Source of the DNA: Jeotgalibacillus proteolyticus
GTDB lineage: Bacteria > Bacillota > Bacilli > Bacillales > Jeotgalibacillaceae
Length of the DNA: 64,000 bases
Direction of reading: 5' to 3'
Assembly (NCBI RefSeq): GCF_002926065.1
Contig: NZ_PREZ01000010.1
Location: 16,001 to 80,000 of the forward strand
A program made the translations under genes and the position numbers. Below the pieces are notes generated by a model. That model was not told where the DNA came from. It did not search any database and saw only the letters and a list, made by a program, of their open reading frames with translations. Every line of letters begins with the position of its first letter. Position 1 is the first letter of the stretch. This document shows positions 50,447 to 59,523 of this stretch, piece by piece.

Positions 50447-51078
50447 GGTTATACCACTCAGCTGTACTTTCTTCTTCTTATAAAACATTACCAATTTTTT
50501 ATGCGTTTCAAAAGACCTAGTTACCTTCATGACGATGTTTAACACATATAAACACAAAATAATGTAAATCCCTCGTAAAATGGTTCCATAAAATTGTTTA
50601 AATTTGTTTTCAGAATAAATTTATGGGTATTTAATAGCTAGGTTTTATTTTTTTAATATTCAAAAATAATATTTTTGATTCAAATAGTCTTAATTTGAGA
50701 TACCTTTACGTTATAAAAAGAGTCTTTTGTCCTGTAAATTGTAATTTTTGTAATACTAAAAATAGAATTTTGAAGGGAAGTGATGAAAATAAGAACTATT
50801 CTCCTGAAAATATTCTAAATGAACTCGTTAGTAGGTCACGGTTTATTTTACTTTAAATCGGTTGGTGTGTGACTTTAGTGGGGGGTGAATTTCGATCAGA
50901 TTCTACTCCATTTGACAGCATTGCCTATTTTTTATAAAAACATGATAGGCAATTCATCACACGCTTTGTTTTAGCACTTATTACGTATAAGTAAATAACT
51001 ATATGAACAGTTTCACCTTATTCATTTCCATTTATTTAATGATGTACAACTATTTGAAAAGAAAAGAGGCAATAGAGC
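50447..51078. other. AT-rich intergenic region upstream of the Tad locus
   Basis: About 630 bases with no convincing gene. It contains a short stem CAAAAAT-AAT-ATTTTTG (50661-50677) and a promoter-like dyad at 50912-50953. A tiny open frame at about 50784 codes for only 11 residues. An open frame at 51003-51254 overlaps cpaB in another frame and is rejected. Confidence 0.6.
50912..50953 (+). promoter_or_regulatory. Candidate Tad operon promoter with 9-base dyad
   Basis: TTGACA (50912-50917) and TATAAA (50933-50938) give a short 15-base spacer. A perfect inverted repeat, ATTGCCTAT (50920-50928) with ATAGGCAAT (50945-50953), brackets the -10. Either an operator or an RNA hairpin. Confidence 0.45.
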
Positions 51079-51858
51079 ATGATCGAGTCGAAAAGAAGAG
51101 CCATTATCTTTTTATTGCTGGCTTTGCTGCTTGCGGCAGCTGCCGGGTATCTTACTCTTCAAAAAGTGAGAGAGCTAAACACCGATTTAGGAACGATGGT
51201 AAATGTATATGTGGCAGGCACAGATATCTCATCAAGAAGCGTGATCACCCCTGACGACATTACCATTCAAAGCATCCCTCAAAAATACGTAACCGATGAG
51301 CACATCGTAAATACAGAGGATCTGGTCAATAAGGTTTCTGTTATCCCGCTTTCTGCCGGGGATGTCCTTACACGAAATATGCTAAAGGAAGCGTCCGCTG
51401 TAACGGAAGAAAACAACCGGCTCGTCACGCTTTTATCCTCTGAGCGGGTGTTCTTTGATGAACAGCTTGAGGCGCTCGACAGGGTTGACGTTATAGTTTC
51501 CACCCGAACAGATGAAGGAAATAAAACCGAGATTTTTATGCGTGATGTAAAAGTGGCCAAGGTGGCAAAGGAGGATGGCAGCTTTTCCGGAATTCAGGTG
51601 GAAATCGCACTTGAGGAAGCGCCAGAGCTCATTCATATGCAAAACTACGCAGACAGCGTGAGGATCGTAAAAGCCAATGTTGGTCTCTCGCAGGGTGTAG
51701 CGGAGGCTGTTGATGAAGCAGAGGAGACTGCTGAACCAGCAGAGGAAGAAGCTGCAGAGCAGCCTGAAGAACAAAAAGAAGAAGAGAAGCAGGAAGAGAA
51801 GAAAGAGGAAGAGGATGAGAAAAAAGAGGATGAGAAAAAAGATGAAGATGAGTCCTAA
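51079..51858 (+). CDS. cpaB: Flp pilus assembly protein CpaB/RcpC-like (SAF domain)
   Basis: A 259-residue protein with one N-terminal membrane helix (IIFLLLALLLAAAAGYLTL), then a SAF-type domain: VYVAGTDISSRSVITPDDI and SVIPLSAGDVLTRNMLKE. A C-terminal tail of about 50 residues consists almost only of Glu, Lys, Asp and Gln. In Tad systems CpaB is the periplasmic or cell-wall-zone assembly protein. It is the first gene of a chain that continues with tadZ, tadA, tadB and tadC. ATG at 51079; the ribosome binding site is weak (AAAGAGG). Confidence 0.82.
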   Translation: MIESKRRAIIFLLLALLLAAAAGYLTLQKVRELNTDLGTMVNVYVAGTDISSRSVITPDDITIQSIPQKYVTDEHIVNTEDLVNKVSVIPLSAGDVLTRNMLKEASAVTEENNRLVTLLSSERVFFDEQLEALDRVDVIVSTRTDEGNKTEIFMRDVKVAKVAKEDGSFSGIQVEIALEEAPELIHMQNYADSVRIVKANVGLSQGVAEAVDEAEETAEPAEEEAAEQPEEQKEEEKQEEKKEEEDEKKEDEKKDEDES

Positions 51859-51881
51859 TTCACGGGGTAAGGAGCGTTCAT

Positions 51882-53021
51882 ATGAAGCAATCTGATATTT
51901 TAATCATTGGCCAGGAAGGGATGCTTTTAACATCCGTTCAGGAGCACCTTTCAAATGACATTAACTATGACTTTCTTGACTCGGCTCATCTTCGTTCAGA
52001 GCTGAAAAATAAGGATCCGAAAATCATCCTTCTTTTACATAAAGATGATAACAACCTTGAAAGAGTTCAATACATCCAATTTGAAACACAGGGAATTCCA
52101 ATCATTTTTATTCATGAGCTTCATGATTTTGAGCTGTTTCGTAATCTTGTGCGGGCTGGCGCCACTGACTATCTCGTATTTCCAGAGGATGGGGATGGCT
52201 TTGAAGACAGGATTTTAAATATCGTGTCCAGAGCGGATGCGGAGGAATCAACTGAAAAAAAGACCACCTTCAAGCGTGGGAGCGGAAAGGTTTTTGCCTT
52301 TTACAGCGGAAAAGGCGGCAGCGGCAAAACCTTTCTCAGCACTTCATTTGCCCAAACTTTAAAGCTAGAATCCACCGCACAGGTTGTTTATATTGATTTA
52401 AATCTTCAATTCGGAGGCGGAGAAACCTTTCTTGGCGTCGAAGCTAACCGAACAATTCTGGATTTCGAACCTGTTATTAACGAAATCAGTGAGCATCATC
52501 TGAGAAATGTATCTGAAAAAGAGCGTTTTTCCAAAATGGACCTGCTGATCAGCCCAAGAGATGCAGAGGTGGCAGAGCGCCTGACAGAGGAGTTTGTAAC
52601 CAAGCTGCTCCGGGCCTGCAGAAGAACCTACGATTTTATTATTGTCGATCTGCCGGCAGGAATTGATGAAAGATCATACGGTGCATTGATTGAAGCGGAC
52701 AAAATTTATTACACCACCATGCTTGATACACCTTCTATCCGCGTAATGAAGCATGTAGAAGAGCTGTTTCAAAAGCTTGGCATACCGGTGGATGGGCGTC
52801 TTGAGCTCGTCATTAATGAAGCTGGAAGAGAAAATGAGCTGTCTAAAAAAGACCTGGAACGGTTTGTCTCCTATCCGGTTGCAGCCGAGGTCAGAAGAGA
52901 TATAAAAGGAGTTCAGGCAGCGATTAATAAGGGGCAGCCGATCCGAAAAGAAGTAAAGGAAAAAAAGCTCATCCCGGCAGCAAAGGATATTCGAAAATGG
53001 GTACGCTCGATGCTGAAATGA
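51882..53021 (+). CDS. tadZ: Tad pilus localisation ATPase TadZ/CpaE
   Basis: A 379-residue protein with two parts. The N-terminal 120 residues resemble a receiver domain (ILIIGQEGMLLTSVQEHL, LVRAGATDYLVFPE), but where the phospho-acceptor Asp is expected the strand reads IILLLHK, so it is an atypical receiver. The C-terminal part is a MinD/ParA-like ATPase with YSGKGGSGKTFLSTSFA, VYIDLNLQFGG and FIIVDLPAGID. In Tad systems it places the secretion machine, often at a pole. ATG at 51882 follows AAGGAGCG. Confidence 0.88.
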   Translation: MKQSDILIIGQEGMLLTSVQEHLSNDINYDFLDSAHLRSELKNKDPKIILLLHKDDNNLERVQYIQFETQGIPIIFIHELHDFELFRNLVRAGATDYLVFPEDGDGFEDRILNIVSRADAEESTEKKTTFKRGSGKVFAFYSGKGGSGKTFLSTSFAQTLKLESTAQVVYIDLNLQFGGGETFLGVEANRTILDFEPVINEISEHHLRNVSEKERFSKMDLLISPRDAEVAERLTEEFVTKLLRACRRTYDFIIVDLPAGIDERSYGALIEADKIYYTTMLDTPSIRVMKHVEELFQKLGIPVDGRLELVINEAGRENELSKKDLERFVSYPVAAEVRRDIKGVQAAINKGQPIRKEVKEKKLIPAAKDIRKWVRSMLK

Positions 53022-53045
53022 AAATGGGGGAAAGGAGGATAACGG

Positions 53046-54401
53046 ATGGCACTTTTTCAACGAAAAAAGCAGCAGGAGGAAAAAGAAACCTTTACTACTG
53101 AAACAAAGCATTCAATCATGACGCCTTATCTGGAAGAGCTTCTGGAGCATTATAAAACACGTCTCCTGGCTGAAACAAATCTTGAGCAGTTAACGGCATC
53201 TGAAGAGCATGAGCGGCGAACCTCGATAGAAAGGCTCATTAATCAATTTATGCTCGAGGAAAAGGTCGTCATTCCAAGAAACGAGCGGGAAACGCTGCTT
53301 TCAAGGCTTATTGATGAGAGTGTCGGCTTTGGTCCCCTTGAACAGCTGTTAAAGGATACGAGTATTACTGAGATTCTAGTAAATGGGCCAAAGGAAGTCT
53401 TTGTTGAGAAAAACGGGCAGCTTGAGCCATCCTCAGTAACGTTTAAAGACGATGATCATGTCCGCCATATTGTAGACCGGGTCATTGCTCCGCTTGGCAG
53501 GAGAATTGATGAAAGCTCTCCAATGGTAGATGCGCGACTGCCGGATGGAAGCCGTGTAAATGCCGTTATCCCGCCGATCAGTTTGAATGGCACACTCATT
53601 TCAATCCGGAAGTTCCGCAAAGAGCCGTTTGAAATGAATGATCTGCTCCTCTTTCAATCACTGGATGAGCGTATGGCAGAATTTATGCAGGCAATTGTAG
53701 AAGCGAAAACCAACATTTTGATCTCAGGCGGTACAGGAAGCGGGAAAACAACCCTGCTAAATGCAGTCGCAAAATCCATTCCGCTGAAGGAACGTGTTAT
53801 CACGATTGAGGATTCAGCAGAGCTTCGGTTAAATAGAGGCAGCGTAGTAGGAATGGAAGCAAGGCCGCCTAACGTGGAAGGTACTGGTGAGGTGTCCATC
53901 CGGCAGCTCGTAAAAAACGCACTGCGTATGAGACCGGACAGAATTATCGTCGGTGAGGTACGGGGGGCTGAAGCCTTTGATATGCTCCAGGCGATGAATA
54001 CAGGACATGAAGGCTCGCTCACAACCGTTCACTCCAATTCTCCAACAGATGCCATTAACAGGGTTGAAGGAATGGTCGTCATGGCAGGAATGGACCTGCC
54101 CACCCACATCATTCGGGAGTACATTGTCGGCGCACTGGATTTTATTATTCAGGCAGAACGACTGGGAGACGGGAAGCGGAAGATCGTTAATATTTCTGAA
54201 GTGTTCGTAACCGATGATAATCAGGTGAAAATCCGGGACGTCTTCATCTTTAAACGTACGGGAACCGGAAAGGATGGCGAGGTGCTTGGTCATTTTGAAC
54301 CAACCGGCTACATCCCAGCCTGCCTGGACCGCTTGAAAATGTTTGGGATCAAGCTCGATCCGAGGATGTTTGAGAGAGAAGGTGAGCCTTCATGGACTTA
54401 G
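53046..54401 (+). CDS. tadA: Tad secretion ATPase TadA/CpaF
   Basis: A 451-residue VirB11/GspE-type ATPase that powers Flp pilus assembly and retraction. Seen are FGPLEQLLKDTSITEILVNG, Walker A GGTGSGKTTLL (about residues 230-240), the Asp-box IEDSAEL, Walker B RIIVGEVRGAE, and the His box GHEGSLTTVHSNSP. ATG at 53046 follows AAAGGAGG. It overlaps tadB by 10 bases. Confidence 0.95.
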   Translation: MALFQRKKQQEEKETFTTETKHSIMTPYLEELLEHYKTRLLAETNLEQLTASEEHERRTSIERLINQFMLEEKVVIPRNERETLLSRLIDESVGFGPLEQLLKDTSITEILVNGPKEVFVEKNGQLEPSSVTFKDDDHVRHIVDRVIAPLGRRIDESSPMVDARLPDGSRVNAVIPPISLNGTLISIRKFRKEPFEMNDLLLFQSLDERMAEFMQAIVEAKTNILISGGTGSGKTTLLNAVAKSIPLKERVITIEDSAELRLNRGSVVGMEARPPNVEGTGEVSIRQLVKNALRMRPDRIIVGEVRGAEAFDMLQAMNTGHEGSLTTVHSNSPTDAINRVEGMVVMAGMDLPTHIIREYIVGALDFIIQAERLGDGKRKIVNISEVFVTDDNQVKIRDVFIFKRTGTGKDGEVLGHFEPTGYIPACLDRLKMFGIKLDPRMFEREGEPSWT

Positions 54402-55321
54402 GAATTGCAGCCATTATGGCAGGCGCCTTTTTATGCCTCATCTTTACAGCCTATTCGTTTTTAGATTACAGGCGCAAAAAGCAGGAGTGGAAAAAGAAGG
54501 TTAGAAAATGGTATCCGGAGGAAAAGCGGAAAAGCGCGATCAGTGTCTGGGGGGATAAGTACGATGCATCCCCATCCTCCGCCAAGCTTCACCAAAAGCT
54601 TCAAACCGCCAATTTAGCTCTTCTGCCTTCAGAGTATCTCGGGATCCATGTTCTTGGCGTACTGGTATTTTTCGTCCTTTTTAATATGGTGTTCAATCTA
54701 ACGCTGTTATTCACTTTGCTCCTAACAGCAGGAATTCTTGGAGCGAGTCATTTTCTTCTTTTTTACCTTCGAAAGAACCGGTTTGAGGAAAGATTCAATG
54801 AGCAGCTGAGTGAAATATGCAGGCTGCTCGCGAATGCAGCCAAATCAGGTATGACCATTTCACAGGGAATCGATCTTGTGGCAAGGGAAATTAATGCACC
54901 GGCAAAGGACGAGTTCAAGCGGATGTCCTACGAACTAAAACTCGGGGTTCCGCTCGAGCAGGTGCTAAGAAAAGTTCAGACTCGGAATACCTCAAGAGAT
55001 TTTCAGCTGTTTGCTGCGACGCTGCTGATTCAAAAGAAAACAGGCGGCAACCTGGCATCCACTCTAGAAACGATGTCGAATACGCTTGAGGAAAGAAAGG
55101 TTTTGCACCAAACGATTCGCACCATGACATCAGAACAGCGTTTCATCTCCTTAATCGTGCCGGCTATGCCGATCTTTATCCTTCTCATGATGAACAATAT
55201 TGTTGAAGGCTTTACAGATCCATTAACGACCGGGCCCGGTATCATCATTCTGGTGCTGTTTGGTTCTGGCATCATTTTATCCTTTTTCCTGATTAGAAAG
55301 ATTACGAATATTAAAGTGTAG
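54392..55321 (+). CDS. tadB: Tad membrane platform protein TadB
   Basis: A 309-residue type II secretion F-domain protein. Hydrophobic segments are at the N-terminus (IAAIMAGAFLCLIFTAYSF), at about 85-130, and two at the C-terminus (LIVPAMPIFILLMMN and IIILVLFGSGIILSFFLI). The cytosolic T2SSF domain has AKSGMTISQGIDLVAREI and FAATLLIQKKTGGNLASTL. ATG at 54392, inside the end of tadA, follows GAAGGTGAG. Confidence 0.93.
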   Translation: MDLGIAAIMAGAFLCLIFTAYSFLDYRRKKQEWKKKVRKWYPEEKRKSAISVWGDKYDASPSSAKLHQKLQTANLALLPSEYLGIHVLGVLVFFVLFNMVFNLTLLFTLLLTAGILGASHFLLFYLRKNRFEERFNEQLSEICRLLANAAKSGMTISQGIDLVAREINAPAKDEFKRMSYELKLGVPLEQVLRKVQTRNTSRDFQLFAATLLIQKKTGGNLASTLETMSNTLEERKVLHQTIRTMTSEQRFISLIVPAMPIFILLMMNNIVEGFTDPLTTGPGIIILVLFGSGIILSFFLIRKITNIKV

Positions 55322-55330
55322 GTGATAAAG

Positions 55331-56272
55331 GTGGATGCCTTAATTATATTTTGTGTCATTGTCTTTTGGTTTTTAGTGGTATTAGGACTCAGGAACTGGT
55401 CAGTGTACTTAAACGAAAAAAGAGAGCTCCTCGTTCATGTCTCCGATGTCACACTGGTGGATGGATTTGAAAAAAAGGAGAAAAAAAGAAAGCAGCGGGC
55501 AGGGTTTATTGACAAGGTGACCAAATATGCGGATGAATTTGCCGATCTTGGCCAGCGAATCAATTTCTTCAGTGAAAATCTCGATGTGGAAAACTGGCTG
55601 AAGAAATCAGGGAACCGCTACGAGCTCTCAGTGGCAAGGTTTCAGGGAATGAAAATGCTCTTTTTAACGATAGGCTTTTTTGCGGCAATGTTCTTTTTCA
55701 TTCTTGGCTTTCCCTTTTCGCAATTTGGACTCATTTTACTTCCGCTGGCAGGGTATTTTCTGCCGATTATCGTGATTAAGCAGCAAGTGAAAAAGCGCCA
55801 GGAAGCCATCCGGCTTGATTTGCCGGATTTTCTGGACACCATTAGTACAAGCCTTCAGGCAGGGGTAAGCCTGGATCAGGCATTAAGGGAGGTGATTCGT
55901 TTTTTCGACGGACCGATCAGAGAAGAATTTACCCGCTTCAATCAGGAAATTGACTTAGGCGTTCATCGTGAAAGGGCGTATCGCAACCTGCTCGACCGAA
56001 ACAGCAACGAGGAATTCCAGCAGCTGATCAAGTCGCTTTTGCAGGGCTTAAAGCTTGGGGTGCCGGTAGCAACTACCTTTAACGTCCAGGCGGTAGACAT
56101 GCGGCAGCTGCGACAGGAAAAGGTCAAGGAGCTGGCAGCCAAAGCATCACCTAAAGTCACAATGGTCACTACCTTTATCGTCGCACCAGTCTGTATTTTA
56201 ATGATCGCCGGTCTTATGCTGTTGAATATGATTTATGGCGAAAATAGTATCTTTAATCTATTAAACTTTTAG
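55331..56272 (+). CDS. tadC: Tad membrane platform protein TadC
   Basis: A 313-residue partner of TadB with the same T2SSF domain: LDTISTSLQAGVSLDQALRE and LIKSLLQGLKLGVPVATTF. Transmembrane segments at the N-terminus, about 120-160, and the C-terminus. The GTG at 55331 (VDALIIFCV) has AGGTGAT upstream; the GTG at 55322 overlaps that site. Starts just after tadB. Confidence 0.92.
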   Translation: MDALIIFCVIVFWFLVVLGLRNWSVYLNEKRELLVHVSDVTLVDGFEKKEKKRKQRAGFIDKVTKYADEFADLGQRINFFSENLDVENWLKKSGNRYELSVARFQGMKMLFLTIGFFAAMFFFILGFPFSQFGLILLPLAGYFLPIIVIKQQVKKRQEAIRLDLPDFLDTISTSLQAGVSLDQALREVIRFFDGPIREEFTRFNQEIDLGVHRERAYRNLLDRNSNEEFQQLIKSLLQGLKLGVPVATTFNVQAVDMRQLRQEKVKELAAKASPKVTMVTTFIVAPVCILMIAGLMLLNMIYGENSIFNLLNF

Positions 56273-56284
56273 GAGGAAATGAAA

Positions 56285-56494
56285 ATGAAAAAACTAAACG
56301 AATGGTACCTACAATTTATGATGCTGCTTACAGGTAAACTGAAAGAGGAAAGAGGTTCACAAACACTTGAGTGGATTGGGATTGCCGCGGTTATCGTTAT
56401 TCTTGTAGGCGTTGTTTCACAAGCATTTAGTGGTGGGGATTTTGGACAAACGCTAGTTGATAAATTTAATGAATTCATAAACGGGATCGGATAA
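56285..56494 (+). CDS. flp: Flp-type major prepilin
   Basis: A 69-residue prepilin. A long leader ends in KEERG, and the cleavage context G-SQTLE has Gly at -1 and Glu at +5, the type IV/Flp prepilin rule. The hydrophobic helix WIGIAAVIVILVGVVSQAF follows, with a short tail. ATG at 56285 has AGGAGG eight bases before it; ATG at 56279 is too close. The gene directly follows tadC, and its product would be the pilus subunit. No prepilin peptidase gene is in the window. Confidence 0.88.
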   Translation: MKKLNEWYLQFMMLLTGKLKEERGSQTLEWIGIAAVIVILVGVVSQAFSGGDFGQTLVDKFNEFINGIG

Positions 56495-56722
56495 ACAGAC
56501 AGCGCGATAGGAGGACAAATAAGGGATTCAATTAAAAGGCTTTCTATCGCCCTGTTTAAAAATGTTCGAGCTTTAGTTCAGGAGTCAGGAACGAGCTAAG
56601 GGGTGAACGAAATAAGAGTTGGTGGGAGCCTTGGCATCGCGTTGAGGATTAGAAAGACTTATATTTTTCCGTCTACTATCAAGTAAACGAGTATGGGCAG
56701 ATGTATGACAGGAGGATATTAC
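56495..56722 (+). other. Stem-containing spacer after the flp gene
   Basis: A 228-base gap in an otherwise tight operon. GCGATAG (56504-56510) pairs with CTATCGC (56544-56550), and a smaller stem GTTC/GAAC with AGCT lies at about 56567-56597. No T-tract. A stable 3' end for an abundant pilin mRNA is a plausible use. Confidence 0.4.
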
Positions 56723-58135
56723 ATGAGAAAAGCAAGAGGGCTTTTAATCGCTCTGCTAAGTATCGCTTTAGTAGCATGTCAAAACGATGAAGCACAGCAG
56801 AATCCGGAAGCTCCTGAGGAACAGGATACTCCAGCAGAAGAGCCCGAATCAGATGGAACATCCGATGATGTTGCAGAAGAAGACAGTAATCAGGAGGACA
56901 TCGTTACTCTTGTCGAACAAATGAATTTAGATGCGCCTCCTGAAACTGTTCAGGAAGTCATTAATCAGGAAGTCGGCTCCTTAAACGGGATAAATCTTCA
57001 CCATTTGGATCGGGATGAAAGTCATAAACTACTGATTGAGGAATACGGAGATTTCCCGCGACTGCCGGAGGAACCAACAGAGGAAGAGCTGGATGCTTAC
57101 TTTACTTATCTCTATTCTTTAGTTAAAAACAGCTTTCCAGATCCTAAGGATGTTTTGGATTTTTTGACGTTTGAACTTTCTGGAACACCGGAAGCGGACC
57201 CTCGTTACAGTTTTAAAGAAAACTATAATATCGAAGTCATTCTTGATGCAAGCGGCTCGATGGCTGCCTACGCAGGAGAAGAAACAAGAATGGAGCTGGC
57301 GAAACGCGAAATAACCTCATTCCTTTCGTCTGTTCCGGAAGAAGCTAATGTTTCGCTCCGTGTATACGGACATGAAGGAACAGGCTCTGATGAGGACAAG
57401 GAAAAATCATGCAGTGTCATCGAAGAGGTTTACGAGCGAAGCAGCTACGATGAAGCAGAGTTTGCAAATGCCCTTGATCGCTTTGAGCCGGCCGGCTGGA
57501 CGCCTGTAGCAGGGGCACTTGAGTCAGCAAAAGAGAGCTTCGAGGGACTGGATGGTGAAGAAAACACCAATTTAATTTACTTAGTAAGTGACGGTATTGA
57601 AACATGTGATGGTGATCCGGTTGCGGTGGCAAAAAGCTTCGCTGAAAGTAATATATCTCCGATCATCAATGTCATCGGGTTTAATGCGGATGCCGATGCA
57701 CAAAGACAGCTTCAGGAAGTAGCAAAAGAAGCGAATGGAATGTTTTCCAATGTGAACAACGCTGATGAATTGAAGGAAGAATTTAATCACTCCGATGAAG
57801 TTCTGAAACGGTGGGAGCAATGGAAAAGAGACGCGGACAAGGAAATTACCCGGGATTCGATCGATAGCTCAAAGGCGATCACAAAGTTTTACAATCAATG
57901 GTCCTCTGCTTCAACTAACCTTAATTTAAATCTCGGAAGAGCTCTTGATTATCTGGAAAATGAAGAAATCATTACCTATGATCATAAGATGGCCTTAAGA
58001 GACAGGCAAAGAGAACTTGAACCCATTACCTCAGGGATTAGGAATGATCTACGGGATGAACTGAAGGAAGCACAGAAGGAAGGCCTGGATAGTATGAGAC
58101 AGAAGCTTGAAGAGCGATATCCTGATGAGGAATAA
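56723..58135 (+). CDS. VWA-domain lipoprotein of the Tad locus
   Basis: A 470-residue lipoprotein. The signal peptide LLIALLSIALVAC ends in a lipobox, followed by an acidic low-complexity stretch (about 20-60). A von Willebrand A domain starts near residue 170 with the MIDAS motif VILDASGSMAAY (D-x-S-x-S intact) and has LVSDGIETCDGDPVAVAKSF. The C-terminal 110 residues are helical and charged. VWA proteins (TadG type) occur in many Tad loci and can act as pilus-tip or adhesin parts. ATG at 56723 follows AGGAGGAT. Confidence 0.85.
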   Translation: MRKARGLLIALLSIALVACQNDEAQQNPEAPEEQDTPAEEPESDGTSDDVAEEDSNQEDIVTLVEQMNLDAPPETVQEVINQEVGSLNGINLHHLDRDESHKLLIEEYGDFPRLPEEPTEEELDAYFTYLYSLVKNSFPDPKDVLDFLTFELSGTPEADPRYSFKENYNIEVILDASGSMAAYAGEETRMELAKREITSFLSSVPEEANVSLRVYGHEGTGSDEDKEKSCSVIEEVYERSSYDEAEFANALDRFEPAGWTPVAGALESAKESFEGLDGEENTNLIYLVSDGIETCDGDPVAVAKSFAESNISPIINVIGFNADADAQRQLQEVAKEANGMFSNVNNADELKEEFNHSDEVLKRWEQWKRDADKEITRDSIDSSKAITKFYNQWSSASTNLNLNLGRALDYLENEEIITYDHKMALRDRQRELEPITSGIRNDLRDELKEAQKEGLDSMRQKLEERYPDEE

Positions 58136-58231
58136 CGGGAAGCTCCCGCTTTTCCAGCCGTTTCAATAAAGATGGATGGGAAAGCGGAGGCTTCACAGCA
58201 GATTAAAAGCCCCGGGAAGGAGGAGCTGGCG

Positions 58232-58627
58232 ATGGAAAAACAAAAAAAACATGTCTTAGATGAAAGAGGATCTGCCACCATTGAATTTATAGGAATTGTT
58301 CCACTCGTATTTTTTGTCTTATTATTCGTCTGGCAGTTAATTGCCGGAGCGCACGGACTGATTCTGGCACACTCTGCTGTAAATGAAGCAGCAAAGGTGT
58401 ACTCCGTTACGGCAGAAGCAGGAGAAGCTTCACAGGCAGCGGAGTCAATCATTCAGGCAGGCGGAAGTCATGTAAGCTTTGGGGGTGCCCCGATCTCAGG
58501 AACCGATCAATTTACAGCCTCCGTTACGATCCGAATCGACATGGTGTTTTTACCTTCTGCCTTCTTTCCGGGTGGAAAACCAACCGTCTCCTATACAGCA
58601 GATACCACAGGCAAGGTGATTCGATGA
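58232..58627 (+). CDS. tadE: TadE-like minor pseudopilin
   Basis: A 131-residue protein with a leader ending in DERG, cleavage context G-SATIE (Glu at +5) and the helix FIGIVPLVFFVLLFVWQLI. The C-terminal part is small and exposed. TadE-type pseudopilins are processed by the same peptidase as Flp. ATG at 58232 follows AAGGAGG; the frame is open upstream without a start signal. Shares ATGA with the next gene. Confidence 0.87.
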   Translation: MEKQKKHVLDERGSATIEFIGIVPLVFFVLLFVWQLIAGAHGLILAHSAVNEAAKVYSVTAEAGEASQAAESIIQAGGSHVSFGGAPISGTDQFTASVTIRIDMVFLPSAFFPGGKPTVSYTADTTGKVIR

Positions 58628-59304
58628 AAAAGTGGAAGAGTATAATTCAAAACCAGAAGGGCAATACAATTATCTTTGTTCTGGGGCTAACCTCAGTCAT
58701 GATGGTCATGTTTGTGTTGGTCATCAATTTGGCAGGAGCACTTGTGGTAAAAGAACAGGCTGCCTCCACAGCTCAGCAGGCAAGCCTTGCCGCCACCGCT
58801 GAGCTGTACAGCCATCTTCCGCAGGTCATCGAAGACTATGAATCTGAAATTATTGGCATCGTGGATAAATATCCTGAATCGATTCAGGAAAAGATAGATA
58901 AAGAGATTCAGCGTTTAGCACAAGGGGAGATGAGCGGTTATACCATCAATGAAATTCAAAACAAAGCCATGGATAATGTACTGACCGATGAAATTACAAG
59001 CGGTCTTGGGGATGATTTGTTAAGAGAAAAAATTGAAGAAGAGCTCCAGTATGACTGGTCGCTTAGAATGCGGGAAATCGCCCGGCAGGTGATTTTATCC
59101 AATGGAGGCACGCTTGAAGGAGCAACTATCACTTTTTTCGATGATGGACAGATCAGGGTTAAAGCAACCCACAAGGCAGACCCAGTCGATTATGACGGCT
59201 TCTTCGCCGGGCTGTCAGAGAATTTAACGAAAGCTTCAGCAGGACCTGAAATTCAATTTTTAAAAGAGTTGGACTGGAACAACCAAACCTATTCACTTGA
59301 GTAA
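58624..59304 (+). CDS. TadG-like pseudopilin (Tad N-terminal domain)
   Basis: A 226-residue protein beginning with a short basic leader, NQKGNTIIFVLGLTSVMM, and a single membrane helix, as in the putative Flp pilus-assembly TadE/G-like family. QAASTAQQASLAATAEL after the helix is also typical. The rest is helical and faces out. It overlaps tadE by four bases (ATGA), so the pair is coupled. Confidence 0.8.
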   Translation: MKKWKSIIQNQKGNTIIFVLGLTSVMMVMFVLVINLAGALVVKEQAASTAQQASLAATAELYSHLPQVIEDYESEIIGIVDKYPESIQEKIDKEIQRLAQGEMSGYTINEIQNKAMDNVLTDEITSGLGDDLLREKIEEELQYDWSLRMREIARQVILSNGGTLEGATITFFDDGQIRVKATHKADPVDYDGFFAGLSENLTKASAGPEIQFLKELDWNNQTYSLE

Positions 59305-59316
59305 GGAGAGATACTA

Positions 59317-59511
59317 ATGAAAAAACATAAACGATGGAAACGGATTTATTTGTTTTTAATGATCTTTTTTTACGTAATCTTTGTACCTGTTACAGTGGGC
59401 GAATGGCTGCTTGGCGATGGAGGGTTCCCCTTTACTGCAATAGCGGTAGGAGTAGCGCTTCCGATGATAAGGAAAAATCATTTAACGCAGCTTGAGCAAG
59501 GAGCCCGTTAA
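59317..59511 (+). CDS. Small membrane protein of the Tad locus
   Basis: A 64-residue protein with a basic N-terminus (KKHKRWKR), one clear transmembrane helix (IYLFLMIFFYVIFVPVTVG) and a second, weaker hydrophobic stretch (about 38-50). Ribosome binding site AAGGAGAG. No family recognised. Placement within the operon suggests an accessory to the pilus machine. Confidence 0.7.
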   Translation: MKKHKRWKRIYLFLMIFFYVIFVPVTVGEWLLGDGGFPFTAIAVGVALPMIRKNHLTQLEQGAR

Positions 59512-59523
59512 GGAGGGATAAAA

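Noticed and set aside
51003..51254. 83-codon open frame overlapping cpaB
   Set aside because: It lies in another frame over most of its length and turns Cys/Arg-rich there; cpaB is clearly the gene.
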